From positions 29,617,063 to 29,681,062 of the forward strand of contig OZ017795.1 in NCBI GenBank assembly GCA_963969395.1: 64,000 nucleotides of DNA, in the 5' to 3' direction. The stretch is from Pseudoscleropodium purum (Eukaryota; Streptophyta; Bryopsida; Hypnales; Brachytheciaceae). The notes under the pieces were generated by a model, which worked only from the letters and a program-made list of their open reading frames with translations, made no database searches and had not been told where the DNA came from. A program made the translations under genes and the position numbers. Positions 22,149 to 35,169 of this stretch are shown piece by piece (position 1 is the stretch's first letter; every line of letters starts with the position of its first letter).

Positions 22149-24955
22149 TCACCTACTCAGGCCAAGCTCCTTCCGTGAATCCCCAACAAAGAGGTCCTTA
22201 TTTTTAAACAATGCAGGAAAACATCCTAAACATGTGCAACATAGGAATTGGGCAACAGCCGTGTGACGCCCTAATGTTACAATGCCAAAAGGTTTTTCCA
22301 AGCGGTGGTAGGATGTGAGTTTCTTAGATATCGGATTTTCGATCAACTTTTTTATATTTTCTGCTACTACACCAGCATGTTTCTTTGCTAAATAACCTTG
22401 TTTGATCTCCTGCACCACATCAAACATACTCATTATACCTCTACAGTGAAAAATACATTTCAGAACATGAAGCCAGATGCCCCAAACATTCGGAACTATA
22501 AAAATTTAAATGAAATTCACGCATCGAAGTGTAATCATCAACATGTTTTGACGACGAGGGCACATAGTTCCAAACAATATCTGCGTTGATATATGCAAAT
22601 GCTGGTTGAAGAGAGATTTTCAATCCTATTGCATCATTCTGGAAGAAAACCACCCTTGATAGATGATATTTCAAAGATTATTTTAACAAGATTTATCCAA
22701 ATGTGAAAAATAAAAGTATTAAAATAAATGGAAAAACACAACATGACAGGGAATTTTCGTTTAGTGTCAACAAAGGTCAAACGATTGCTCTTCTTTCTAC
22801 CAGTTTCGTTCAGTGGGTGACAAGAAAATGCGCCTGATAAAGTTCTTTTCTCATGTAGCTCACTTCGTGCTAATGTAACCAAACCTAATCGCAGCATCGA
22901 TCTAAATGCGACACTCCAAATTCTTGCACACTGAACACTTTTTGATCTTCAGAACAATTGTCAGTTTTAGATCATCTACCAATAATCCTTTGAATCCGCA
23001 TAAACTTTTGTACAAGGTCTCTAATAATTCATTCTTTCGTGTGTTGGATTCCTCTTTAATTTGCTTACGAGAATATTCGAAAATCTGACCACTCAAATAA
23101 TAGCACCCATGCTAAGTGTCGGAATAAGTGTGATTAGCGGTATGAGATCAGCTTGTAGTTAGAGTTGCAGTAGAGGAAAAATTAATACGTACCGGAATAT
23201 CGGTCATGTCACCAGCACAAAACACATTCGGAACGTCGACCAGACGCAAAGTGCTGTCCACCTTCAGGCGACCCTTCTCGTCACACCAGTTCTTGAACTC
23301 GGAGTTTTGCAACCAAGTGTTCCCCAAGCGCTTTCCAACACACCAAAAATGAGCCTCGGCTTCGATTTTTTTTCCTGCCCTTGTTGTATATATATTACCA
23401 TCTTTGGCAGAAGGATCTACCCTGTCCGCACAATCAGAAGAATATTTAATTTGCCACGAGAAAAATTGTTCGAATCGACGGCACGCAAGCTTATAAAATG
23501 TAATGGAGAATCATTAGAGTCATCTTCTCGTTACAAGAGCGTACATGTCATTGAAGATGACCTCAACCTTTTTCTTCTGAAGCCATTTGAGAGCTTTGCC
23601 AGAGACCTTAGGACCCAGAAACTCAAGCAACCTGTCGCTCGAAGTCACAATTGTCACCTTCACCATCACGGCAGCAATCAAAGTCACTAAAATCAGTGCA
23701 GAACAGGCACACCAGATTGTTGTCTACATCCTCTCTTGCCTCATAAGGGAACTATAATATGCGACTGCACCATGATACTCATTTTAGCTTCTTCCTTCAG
23801 TCATGCACAAACCAGAACGAGACTCGAAATAAACCTGGATAAAGTGTCCAACTCTCTCTGATTTACTACTCCGAAGATGTTGAAGTCATGATTTGAACTA
23901 TATAATCAGGTCATTCTAATACCAATACCGTAGTACTTCTGCACACAAGTGGGCTTAAAACCACTGACCTTCTTGGTCGGAAAATCCGTTATAATTTCAC
24001 CAGCCAGCTCTATACCGACTGGCCCGCCTCCGATGATCAAAAGTTTTTGTGCTTCAGTCAGTTTTCTGTTCGCTGCGTTCAATTAATACAAAATTATTCA
24101 GCAACCAATTGTTTTGCATATTCCCCTGGAGGTACGCTACTCAAGTAATCAGTGTGTGTAATGAACGACTTTCCATCGGCCACACACCAAACAAGAATAA
24201 TCGATACTAAGGGACTATTTATAATTACAATTCGCCAAGAGTACTTCGGAATTCGGCGTTCACATTGATTTCAAGTGCAATATTTCAAAAGTATAGATCA
24301 GAATCAACAATTACCATTCTGATACTCGACTATGCGCTCCTGCTTCGTCCTTGGGCCAACATATAAACTGCCTGTACAAATGACTAGAAAGTCGAAAGGT
24401 ATCTTTTCCCCTGAATCAGTGGTAACCTCTGTTCGAGTTGCTTCCGTTGCCATACTCATCTGTAAATTTGAATTCTTCATGTAAGAACTGTGGCTTATCA
24501 ACGAGCGCTCTGCAACACTGGGTTCCACCAAACATCTCAACGCAGCATAGGGCACCTCACAGTAATCTTTCCTGAACGACCAACCCACACCAACAATGCT
24601 CACAAATGCAGTTCGTCCAACCTGATTATGATGATTCTTCCTTTTTCTCACGTATATCTGCTTAATGTTAAAACCCTTAATAAAATACATGATGAGACAC
24701 CCCTGTGTAGACCCTAAAGCCATAAAAAAGCATGGCACTTACAAGAGTAACCGTGCAACCATATGATCACAATTATATTATAATCCAGTTGACATAATCG
24801 TCGTAGAGAGAATACAATTAAAAAATGAGAGAGGCACAGTGTGCGTACGGGTCTATAAGTGTAACATCTGCCGCGTCTTGCAACAACTTGGTAACAAGGC
24901 TGCCGGCCACACCGCCTCCCACTACCGCCACACGCTTCTTAGCATCCGATGGCAT
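22149..24955 (-). CDS. AIFM2/FSP1-like FAD-dependent NAD(P)H oxidoreductase (apoptosis-inducing factor homolog), six exons
   Basis: Exons 24955-24849, 24571-24315, 24072-23969, 23657-23545, 23421-23193 and 22409-22149 join in phase with GT-AG introns to 356 aa plus stop, the family's usual size. The N-terminus MPSDAKKRVAVVGGGVAGSL carries the FAD-binding G-x-G-x2-G. LIDPKDYCEVPYAALRC follows, then a second Rossmann motif (KLLIIGGGPVGIELAGEI) for NAD(P)H and the FAD signature VPNVFCAGDMTDIP. The end (KNKDLFVGDSRKELGL) is also typical. Animal FSP1 reduces quinones at membranes and blocks lipid peroxidation; plant relatives are less studied. There is no organelle signal, and no Gly at position 2, so the N-myristoylation site of animal FSP1 is absent. 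The start is the first ATG in frame just before the Rossmann motif. The gene looks intact. Confidence 0.88.
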
Positions 24956-25377
24956 GATATTCCGATCTTACTACTGCACTTTCTCAAATTCACACAAAAT
25001 TCCAACTCTCCAAAACAAGGAATTTCTCCAAGAACAAGATCCATTGCAAAACACCAATCGACCCATTCGTCGTCTTCACCAAACTCACCCCACTCTCTCT
25101 ATCATCAGCTGCATCGTAAATCCATTCACAATGCTGACTCTTCCTGAAAATCAAAATCCGAGTAATGCACGAATCGCAACGAAACGCTCAAAATGCGGAA
25201 AACAGAGAAAACAGAGGTGAACCTGGCAAATAATGGGAAGACCTAATTAACCACATTCATTCCAGCTACCAAATCCGTTCAAAGCCCTATTTCAATTTCA
25301 ATGAAATTACATTCCAGGACAGAATTCAACCGAAACACACTAAATCCGTCATATGCGTTTCATAATTCAGTTACTCC

Positions 25378-25870
25378 AGGTTAAGCTCGTGCTCGCTTTG
25401 ATGGAAAGCGAAAAGAAAGCCAGACAGAAACCATGACAAGCAGAGGTACACTTTCCAATCTGCAAATGCGAGCGTGAAGAGGCCAGTCAAGCTGGAGGCG
25501 AAGAAGCAGAAAGTCGCAATGGTGATGATCATGCGGGAGCACAAGCCCTTGTGCTTGCACATCGTGACCAAAATTCCCGAAAAGGGACTGACCAATTCTC
25601 CAAATCACAAAAAAAACTTCAAATTTAAACTTGATTTTTTTCTTAAATGAAAAAATGTCGCAGGATCCGTGTGAGAGAGAGAGAAAAAAAAAAAAAGAGG
25701 AAAGAGAAAGAAACGAGAAAGAGGACCGTGAAGGTGCGCACCTGTCTGAATACTTTCATGCGTCTGTTGACGTAAACTGGCTTCCATTTCACCGACGGTT
25801 TCGCTTCCATCCATCTCCGTCCCGACACTGACGGGAAGACTGGCTGACGATGGTGGAGCGGCATTGCAAT
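25378..25870 (-). CDS. Possible small membrane protein or 5' exons of the neighbouring oxidoreductase gene
   Basis: On the minus strand a frame opens MPLHHRQPVFPSVSGRR and runs to KVFRQ at a GTGCGC donor (about 25740). After a pyrimidine-rich stretch, a second frame (25595-25378) contains two hydrophobic segments, MIITIATFCFFASSLTGLF and YLCLSWFLSGFLFAF, ending HQSEHELNLE. The phase of the join is not certain, since the best acceptor (GGTCAG, about 25593) gives a different frame. I recognise no family. It could be a short two-helix protein or just leader of the FSP1-like gene 420 bp downstream. Confidence 0.3.
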
Positions 25871-26020
25871 CGGAGTGACGGAGGGCACGACAAGGAAATT
25901 ATTAGGGTTTGGGGGAGCACGAGAGCTGGACGAGGCTAAACATGGCGCTTTGACAGATCAGTGAGACCGCCTCTTTTGAAATTTGAAATGAAAGGTGAAC
26001 TTGTTTGCACTGAAGTAAGT
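25871..26020 (-). promoter_or_regulatory. Promoter segment with telo-box
   Basis: A TTAGGGTTT sequence at about 25900-25908 (AAACCCTAA on the minus strand) and a local rise in GC mark the probable transcription start region for the leftward transcript(s) at 25870-22149. It ends where the inverted-repeat element begins. Confidence 0.4.
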
Positions 26021-26459
26021 TAACCCAAGTGGTTTCTTCAATACTCATGTGATACTTGGTTGATACTTGATGATATCTATATCAAAACTAGGGGACACCC
26101 AGGTAAATTTTGGCTACTGGTCTTAAAATACAATACTAATTTGGCTATTTTGATTGAATAAAATGAAAATCTCTTTTGCCGAAAAATATCCAACACCATC
26201 TTTTGGTGGTAGTTAATTGGCAAAAAATTGTGCATGAAAAAAATATTGAATGCTTATTTGTGAACAAATTTTTGTAACTTTTATGGTAGGAGGTTTTGAA
26301 ATTTATTAGGCTCTAAAATTACCATTCGTCTAATAGTGAAGAGGTACATTTTTGCTTTCTTCACTATACCATCAATGTACATTTCAAGAGGCGAATGTTT
26401 TTAATGACCATTGCATTTCAACTTCAAAAATTCATAACTAATTCTACAAAGGTTCAAAA

Positions 26460-26740
26460 AATATGAAACAATTAACCCTTAAATGTCTGTGGCACCTAAT
26501 TTTGGTGTTAATAATTACTTTGAACTTAAATAAAATTCAATTAAGTTATTAATTTTAGTAGTTTAAATATTTGAAAAATTCAATTTGAAGTCTAGTGTTA
26601 GTATTAGAAATCCAATTTTGAAAACAAATGATTGTGATTTTTCTATTTAAGATTTTGTGCAAAGGTGTCCATTGCAAATCATGATTTTCTAGTGTTGAGG
26701 GCTCTTGGAAATGAGATCCAAATGCACTAGATCTCAATCA
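26460..26740. repeat. Dispersed repeat shared with 20826-21080
   Basis: Over about 250 bp the order of phrases is the same as at 20826-21080, ending in the near-identical GTGTTGAGGGCTCTTGGAAATGAG segment. The copies are in the same orientation. The nature of the repeat is unknown. Confidence 0.6.
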
Positions 26741-27623
26741 ATTCCATTTTTCTTTCTATAAAAATTTACTAAAAAAATGTCCAAGGAATTTAGTTTTTTT
26801 CAAAATGCAATTAGTTCTGAAAGGCATGATATATGTACCTCCTACCTTAGTCAATATGGTTTAATCCCTAAGAGTGTCTAGTAGGAAGGTAGATGTAGAT
26901 TTGAATGGGTTTTTTTGGCAAAATAAATTATGGCATGAAGTGAATTTAAATACAAAATCTTCATTATTGTAAGTATCCTTTTTCTTTCCACTTCTACGTG
27001 AATTCATATAATATCCTATACAATAATCAGGAAGTACTATATTAGATATAATAAACAAAATTTGTTTTTTCAAATACTTGAATGTATTTCATATGGTTCT
27101 TGTAGTTCCTACAATAAGCTCTTGAAAACATTCATAATCCACCCAATAGATGCCAACTCTTTGAAAGGATAACAATCAATAAGGTTTACGATTTTAGACA
27201 ACTAATAACAAAATGGAACTATTTTTAACATCTTAAACTAATGACTATAGGTTTCCAAAATACTATAGCCCACAATAAATATAGGTTGGCAAAAAAATAT
27301 CATCCCTTGTTTTAGCCAAAGAATTTTAGCCACTTCACTCCATTTTCTTCTTGAATACTACATACTCTTAAAGTCAAGAGGGCCCTATAGTAGAATCACC
27401 TAAACCAAGAAAATTTATTTAACAATCACTCTCATATACCTAAGAGTTTTCATTTTTAATCATATGAATATAAATTGCAACTAAAGTGGCATGAAATCCA
27501 ATAATGATATTTGAATAGAATATGCAAGAGTTATAAAGGAGAAACTTAAATTAATAGATTTTTCTAAAACCATACTATAATTCCTATACATACACTTTGA
27601 ACATTATTCACCAAGCACATTTG

Positions 27624-27873
27624 AAGGGATTTGAGGGCAACGAAAGCCTACAACTTTCCAAGTTGTAAGGAATAAGAGAATTGCATTATTGTAGCAGTAT
27701 GATGTGGCTGAGACCTTGCCACATCATATAAAAAAAGTTTCAATATTTTTATTTTAAAAATTAAAAAGAAATTTTGAATTTTTTTTCCTAATCATTGGAC
27801 ATTTCTTCACTACAAGGGAAACAACAAAGGCAACAAGCTTTAAACAAACTTCTATTGCCCTCAAATCTTCTCT
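27624..27873. mobile_element. Candidate MITE with GATTTGAGGGCAA ends
   Basis: GGATTTGAGGGCAACGAAAG at the left and, reverse-complemented, GATTTGAGGGCAATAGAAG at the right form inverted ends of an approximately 250 bp unit. A CACTACAAGGG sequence sits inside near the right end. The same end sequence appears alone at about 15330. Target-site duplications are not clear. Confidence 0.4.
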
Positions 27874-29522
27874 AGTGTCTATCTATTTTTTGAATTGTTT
27901 AGGTCTCACTTTTTAAAATATGCTAAAAATTGGATGATCTTTCTTTTAAACTATAATTACTATAGAATGTTATAGAAACTTAATTGAAATCCAAAAATGA
28001 GATTTCCATATTATTGTAAAAGCTAGCTATTTTAGATTAACACCTAAAAGACTAAAAGTGCAATAAACAATATTTTAGAATCCACCTAGTGACCTTATTG
28101 TCTTTTAGGGTTTAAGGAATAATCAACAAATCCTTAAAAAACCTTCCTCAATTTCAATGTCTTTGTATTTGGCATTGTGCAATTGATTGTGCAAGGAACA
28201 TCTTTCTACTAACTAAATTGATTAGAACAGTCTTTTGGTATTCACTCAAATTACAATCATCCTACTTATGTAGTACAAAAATAATGAGTTGAGAGTTTAG
28301 GGAAAAAATTTAAAAAAACATACATTTTATTTTCATTCTTTAAAAAAATATTAAATAGAAGTAGTTACAAAATAGAAGGAAAAATTAAATTGTTAGTAGC
28401 TCTAAGGTGAAATCAAAACATACTAATCCTAATGACAAGATTGTTCTACCAAACAAACAAAAAACTGTGGAACTTCTTTTTGCGAAAAATTGTAAAATTG
28501 AATTCAAAAACAAATCCAATAAGTAGTTTTCTCAATGATTCTATGCAAAACAAGATACTCTAAAACTTTCAAATCATCAATCCAAATGGAATGAATCCAA
28601 GTTATCAATTTACTAGACAAAAATACAATCTATGAGAAACAAATTTTTATTTCAAATTTTTGTGCTTCAGAAGGTATAATTTTTGTTCCTAGGCACAAAT
28701 TGAATGAAAAGTTATATTCCTCCAAAGCTTAAATGTTTTTCTATGTTGAAAAAAAGTTTTAGAATATCATGCTAAAAATTGAGATCATAAGAAGCCTTGA
28801 CATTCAAAACAATGGCCCTTTAGAGGTTAAAGATATAAATTGTACAATGGATGAAATTTCAAAGCAAGTTCTTTGAAATTGATGTAAAAAGATTTTCAAA
28901 TATTTTTTCATATTTTAAATATAAGGTCCAAAGAACCAAAGTTGTTTGTAGAAGCTAAATAGCATCAAAATTATAAATACAAACTATTTTGAATTTATAG
29001 ACAAATGAAAATAAATAAAAATTCAAAATATTAAATTATTTGGAAATATTTTGTAATTTCTTTGAATGTTCAAAGTCATATCTTTAAATGCATATTTAAA
29101 GTGCCTTTGTGGAGACCAAAATTACTTCCATTGTTTGACATCCATGCAACATCACACACACACAAATATATATAGTGAAGAAATTTGTACACTTAATTAA
29201 AAAAATTATCTATATACATTTTGAATGTTTGTAGGGTCTAGTTGGTTGAATATTGGTTGTTTTTGCATCAACTAATATTTGATGATGTATAGTGGCCTAA
29301 GAGATTCTTTTTGTTTCATTTTTTTAAATTTGAAAACAATGCATTTGATCTAAATTTTAACCCAATTTTTGTTTTAATAAAATTTAATTCTTCATGTTTT
29401 TATTTTTAAAAATTCTACAAAATATATTTCAATTTTCTTTAATTTAAAATAATAATGATTATATGCAATGTTATTACAATCTATATATCTAACGGTCAAT
29501 ATTTTCCACAGTAAATTCCAAG

Positions 29523-29542
29523 TATATATATATATATATATA
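29523..29542. repeat. TA microsatellite
   Basis: About ten TA units in AT-rich DNA, with no further meaning seen. Confidence 0.8.
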
Positions 29543-32500
29543 GTCTATAGATAGTTCAATCTTTACTATCATATATTCATAATTCAAGAATTTAAGCACA
29601 TTCATATGTTAAATTCAAAGTAGGTAGGTAATTTCCATCTAATGTTCTCTAGAAGTTAGTAGATTATGAAAAATTGGGAGTATTCCATGTTTTAAAAAAA
29701 TTTAGATTCTAAAAGAGTAGTTAGGAATTTTTTATTAATATTAAAATTGGATGGAGAAAATGTGCCACTAAATCCTATATTATTACCTTCTCTTACATGT
29801 AAATATGTAAATCAGTATGTATGAATAAGCAATATGTTAAATTCAAAAATATAATTTAGATAGTTGATATAATTTTCGACTGTCAATATAGACTTGAATT
29901 ATTTATAATCTTTAGATTTTTTTAGTGTTTTAGAAAAAAAGTTTATCCTTGCATTGTGAATAACAATTCTTATGTATATATATTGCCATTTAAGAATAGA
30001 TGCAATTTTATAAATCATATAATTTTGAGTAATTTTTTTGAAAAGAAATTTTGGTATTCTTTGTATTTGTATCTAATGTTTCAATATCTACTTGTTTAGG
30101 CTTTTATTCTAGATTTAAAAATATACAAATGAATAGATAATCATTGATACAATAAATGTAAAGTAGTCTCTTAAGTATATCATTCATGACTAGCTTCCTT
30201 TGTACTAGATAATAGCCTATAAATTATTGAAAGTGTTAGTGTGTGAATAAAATTTACACAAGAAATGCAATACATATAACTATTTTAAAATTATTATGCA
30301 CTTTACCTTGCATTTTACTAAGATTTTTTAATCTAATATATGGTAAGAATTTAGATTTCAATTGATCTACAACAAGTGTACGTAGTATTTCTTGCACTAG
30401 ACAAGTCATGTGCATCAATGAATGGGTCCCTATGCAAAATCTTTTTGTATATAAACTATTGAAAATGAATAAAACATGTAAGACAATGGTTGAAAATGGA
30501 ATAAATGTAAAGAAGCAATGGTCTCCACAAACAAAAAAATTCTATAAGTGCTTTCTAAAAAAAATGCTATTTTGTATAATTATTGTAGATATGTACTTTT
30601 AGATTCAATTCGTTACCTTTCAAATTCAATGACTAGGGGAGCCGACCCATTTCCAACCACTTAAGCAATTACAAATATGTGGAAGGCATGTGGAGTTAAA
30701 TTTTCCTTTATATAGTAACAGAATTTGGAAAGATTCTATAATTTTCCATAATTTTTTCTCAAAATAGAATTATTATGAATTTTTTACTATTCATATAGAC
30801 TTTTCTATTTCCAACCATAGACTGGATGCAAATCAACCAAGGGCTAATTGCAATATTGAAAGCCTTACAACCAATCATCATGCCCTACAACTACTTTAGG
30901 AATTGCGATACAACTATACAAAAATGGAACAACCTATACACTAGAAATAGGTCGACTCTTGTATCAAGTGCTAAATTTTTTGCTACTATGATGTGCTCTT
31001 GGTTTGAGCTTGTTATTTTCTTAAGTCTAATCACTATTGATTGCCACATATCATAGTGTATACTTGACATATATAAAATCCAATCAATATTGATGGCTAC
31101 AAATTTGTTGGCCTATACTTTATAGACATAAGCAATTGAATAACATGAACCTTTGTCAATGATGTGACTTCTATACAAAATGTCCTTGGCCAATATGATC
31201 CATCATTGATGTAACTAATTAAGTGATGCAACCTTTCATCAATGTAGGACCTTTAGAATTAAACATCTTGGCCTTTTGACACATTATTTGATGACTAACA
31301 CATTAAGCAACTTTTTAGTAAAATTTTGTATTAGTATTGTTTGCAAATCAAGTAAAAACTATTCTCAATTTTCCATATAAGATTGGTCAAGGTGTTGTAA
31401 TTGATGTTATAACTTGATAGTGATAAAATATCATGGAAAACATTACATTTTGATTATTGTTATATTGTAGTACATTGTGTATGTGAGAATAGATAGATAT
31501 AATAAACCTTGATTTTGAGATTGGTTAGTGCCATGCTAAAGCTTGGTTAATATTGCTTTCATAAATACAAGAATTTAATGGGTAGCTCTTGATCTTCCAT
31601 ATATTGAAAAATACATTGATTTTATAACAATGTGGATACACGTAGGCTAATTAGGAGAATGGTTGATAAGAACTTCTTGATTTCCAATCGCTTTAGTGTC
31701 AAGTTCAAAATGAAAGATATGAGAATTTGTGATTGTGAAAAAAACCTAATTGATCAAATTCAAAACAACAAAAATACGAAGAAATTTCAAATTTCAAAAG
31801 TAAAATTATTGTATTTAAGCTTAATACTTATAGAATAATTCTTAAAGGGATTGTGAAAAATTGTACATATGATACCATATTTGGTTCCTAGAATGCACAT
31901 TATGTACAAAAATATTGCAATACACACACCATTGAATTGATAATTCAACATTTAAACTTCATCATGCTCAAATATGACACCCATATCTATAGAATAAATT
32001 TTCATTATGTAGTTTTTCAAACATATAGAAGGTGCAATAATGGGAATGCCATGAGTCATCAAATTTGATACAACATGAATACAAACTTTTGTCACTACTT
32101 TATAGTAGATGGCTCTAATTTAGACCTTCTTCTTCAAATGGTCCTGTAGATGGCTTCAAAAGCAATAGTTGGTGGATGTGAGTTGGAATGCTTATAATGC
32201 CAAGGCATTAATGAGATTTGTTTGTACTTCTTTAATGCATAGAATAAGAGCTGGGGAGGGTTCATTTCAAAGCCAAGGTGTATTCACTTAATTTTTCAAA
32301 ATAAGAAATGATTGCCTAATTGCCTTCTTGTACATGTTAAAAAAATGTAGGGTTTGTTTAAGTTTAGGTTACATTTACGAACCTTGTGTATTACTTTTTG
32401 AATGCCTCATTGCTTGCTTTTGGTCTAGCCATATCTTTTTTCACACTGCGTATGTGTAGGTTTTGCAAGGCCTAGAATCACAAATAGGTGGCTATTGCAG

Positions 32501-33645
32501 AATTTTTTGGAAATTCATAAGTAATTCATAAAATGCTCCGAAAAATATAAAACTACTCATGCTAGATTTTACGTCAATTTTTCTTCAAGTGAAAAATAAG
32601 GATAAATAATTTCAGACATCTAAAATCCATCTTAAAGGTTGATTAGCCTTTAAAGTAACAGTTTATGAGCACACTACCTTATACCATAATTTATGAATCT
32701 TCTATGTCAAATATATACAAAAACACCATGTTGTGTCTCAAATTGGATGTCTCCAATCTCTAAGAATGAAATGCTTAGGAACATGATTGTGTAAGATAAT
32801 AGCCCTTAATTGTGATCCCTTTCAAAAACTAAACCATTTTGATTATTGCTTAAAATGTATTGCCTTTGTGCAAGAGAGTTTATAGTTGTTTTTGAGTTCT
32901 TCTATATTCAATAGTTTTTAAATTCATAGTTTATTCATAGGCTCTATTAAATGTATAAAATGAAAATAAAATATATCCTTTTGGCTTTCAATTAAAAAAA
33001 ATTAGGCAATTTTATAACAAAAACAATGCTAAGTTCTTTATAAGGCAAAAAAAGGAAGAGAAAATTCCAAGCCCCAAAAGGTGAAAACACCCCAAAGGAT
33101 AGGATTTTTCTTTTCTTGCATCCACAAAAGGCAACAACAAATATTTTGGGTAATGTTCTTCATGACATTCAATCCTAGTGATGGCCCTTGAATCCCTTGT
33201 TCATCCTTAGTTTAATAAGCTTTATTCTATATTCCACATGATGATTGATTGATCGATTATTTATAGGGCTGCATATTTGGTGGGCATGGGTGGGAGACAA
33301 GAATTTTGAAGGTTCTTCAAAAATAGTTGAAAACTATTAGTGCATCAAATTTGATGGGTCAATGCCAATGCAAATGTTCTTATTAGACAAAAGGAAAGAA
33401 GAAAGATATTGTTTTCTAATGCATGCTTTTTTACCAATTAGCTATGGCCCAAAGATGTTGGCTATTTTTTGGTAAAGAAGTTTTTATTTCTTTCAATCAA
33501 AATAGCTAGATTATTATTATATTTTAAGACCAATAGCCAAAATTTATGTAATTAAGTATCACCTAGTTTTCATATTGATATCACCAAGTATCACCTAAGT
33601 ATCAGTTAAGTATCGTATGATTATTGAGAAAAAAATTGGCCACTT

Positions 33646-34300
33646 CTCCAAAATGAATTATACATTAAATAAGGTTGTTTGTTTTGTTTTGTTTGTTATA
33701 GTGAAATCTTTGGAACCATGCATCCCCCAATAGTGTGTTCTTGGTACCATCACAAAGCACTCTACAAGGAGGGATCCTTTGACTTTGTTTTGTGGTAATT
33801 TACATCAAAAAAGATAATGAATTTCATAGTTTTATGAATTAAAAATTGTTTTTTATTTTAATTTATTACATTGTGCAAACGATGAAAGACATACTAGCAA
33901 TGATAAAAACACACATTGAGGAAGGAACAAACCAAGGGTTTTTTTCTTCATTTTTGATGAAGTGCTAATGTGGAAATATAAAATATCTCATTAGCACATA
34001 TCACATGTCCATAATTTTGTTTTCATCCACAATCTACTGATTTCATCGAAGATTTTTTTACAATTTACAATTTAAGGATGAAAACTTAATGATTTGTTGC
34101 CATTTTTCAACCAAATTATATTTTTTCTTGTGCAATCTGGTACTACAATGCCAAAAAGAAAAAGAAAAGCCCTTGAGCAAACCCGAAGCCCAAGAAGGCG
34201 AAACTGAGGCCCCGGTAGGGCTTTTCTTTATCATTTCTTTATCGTTTTTTTTCTTTTCTTTCCCCTTTCTTGCAGCCGAAGGGAGATCGGCCGTGGCCCC
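33646..34300. other. AT-rich intergenic DNA between the inverted-repeat element and the importin gene
   Basis: No coding region is visible. From about 34130 GC content rises as the importin promoter approaches. Confidence 0.5.
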
Positions 34301-35169
34301 CATTTGAGAGCGAGCGAGGGAGCAGGACGGAAGGGGATTTGTATAGACGACGACGCGCGTGGGGGCCTTTAAAGCATGTTCGCAGCCCTAGTTCGAAGAG
34401 AAGCTCCCCCTCTTTGCCGCTCCCTTTGCTACTTCTACTACGACTCTTGCTCCTCCACCTCCTCCTCCTCTTCCTCCTCCTTTCCTCTTGCTCCTCCTCT
34501 TCTTACACCGCCGTCGTCGTCGTCGTGGTCCGCCTCCACCGCCGCACTGCCGCCCGATCGGCGACGAACGCCTGGATCGGTACGTTCCGCCTTGTATTTC
34601 TTCTCGCTGGTTGGTTTCCATCGCCGCTCGCGTTCTTCATCTTCTTCTTCTTTCTCCCCTTCTTCTTCCCCTGTCTGGCTCTTGCCGTTCTTGCGAGACC
34701 AATCTTGCGCCATCGCGTCCCGTATTGCGCCGATTAGGGTTGGAACTCGGCTCGGCGCTCCGCTCCTGGCTACCCTCGGTTTTGTCGGGAGATGCGATTA
34801 GGGCTGCACTCGTAGTCGGTGGATTTAGAGCGGCGAAGCCCTGGTCGTCAAGGTTTTTTTGGTGGAAGCTTTTTATTGTTTTGTTTTACTTTATTGATGT
34901 CTTAGTGGTGGTAGTGGTGGTGGTGCGATTCGGTGTAGAGCGTTTGAGTGGCGTGAGTGTTCTTGGTTGTGATTTGAACTTGAGTGTGTGAGATCTTGTT
35001 TGTTGGTCTGTTGGTCTGTTTGTTACTCAGTTGGTTGTGTGTTCGTATATTTTTTTTGTTTGATTTTTTGTCTGTGGACTGTGGCTGTAGGTTCTAGTTT
35101 TGGTTAATGTGATTTGAGTTGACAGTGTCGTGTTTTTCAGGTGAGGGGGGGAGATTGTAGTGGTTAAAA
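34301..35169 (+). promoter_or_regulatory. Promoter, 5' leader and leader intron of importin beta-1
   Basis: A CT-rich leader (34420-34570, CTCCTCCT-type runs) is followed by a likely leader intron. Its donor is GTACGT at 34580 and its acceptor TTTTTCAG ends at 35140; a TTAGGGTT telo-box-like sequence lies inside at 34734. The spliced leader then runs GTGAGGGGGGGAGATTG to the start codon at 35170. Long leader introns are common in plant housekeeping genes. The long frames here are low-complexity translations, not genes. Confidence 0.6.

Larger units (their letters stand above)
26027..33645. mobile_element. Large non-autonomous element with long (about 200 bp) terminal inverted repeats
   Basis: The region 26027-26250 pairs with the reverse complement of about 33400-33645. 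Shared phrases in order are AAGTGG, GATACTTG, TGATATC, AAAACTAG, AAATTTTGGCTA, TGGTCTTAAAATA, TAGCTATTTTGATTGAA (left copy has TGG for TAG) and, further in, TTAATTGG or CTAATTGGTAAAAAA. Identity is moderate, so the insertion is old. The 7.2 kb between is AT-rich with no protein-like frame. Long terminal inverted repeats suggest a Mutator-like element, but no transposase is left and no target-site duplication is clear. A MITE fragment near 30637 and a repeat at 26460 lie inside. Confidence 0.6.

Noticed and set aside
34270..34991. Overlapping long frames upstream of importin beta
   Set aside because: They are Ser/Leu/Pro-rich translations of a CT-rich leader and leader intron, with no domain and a better explanation as UTR.
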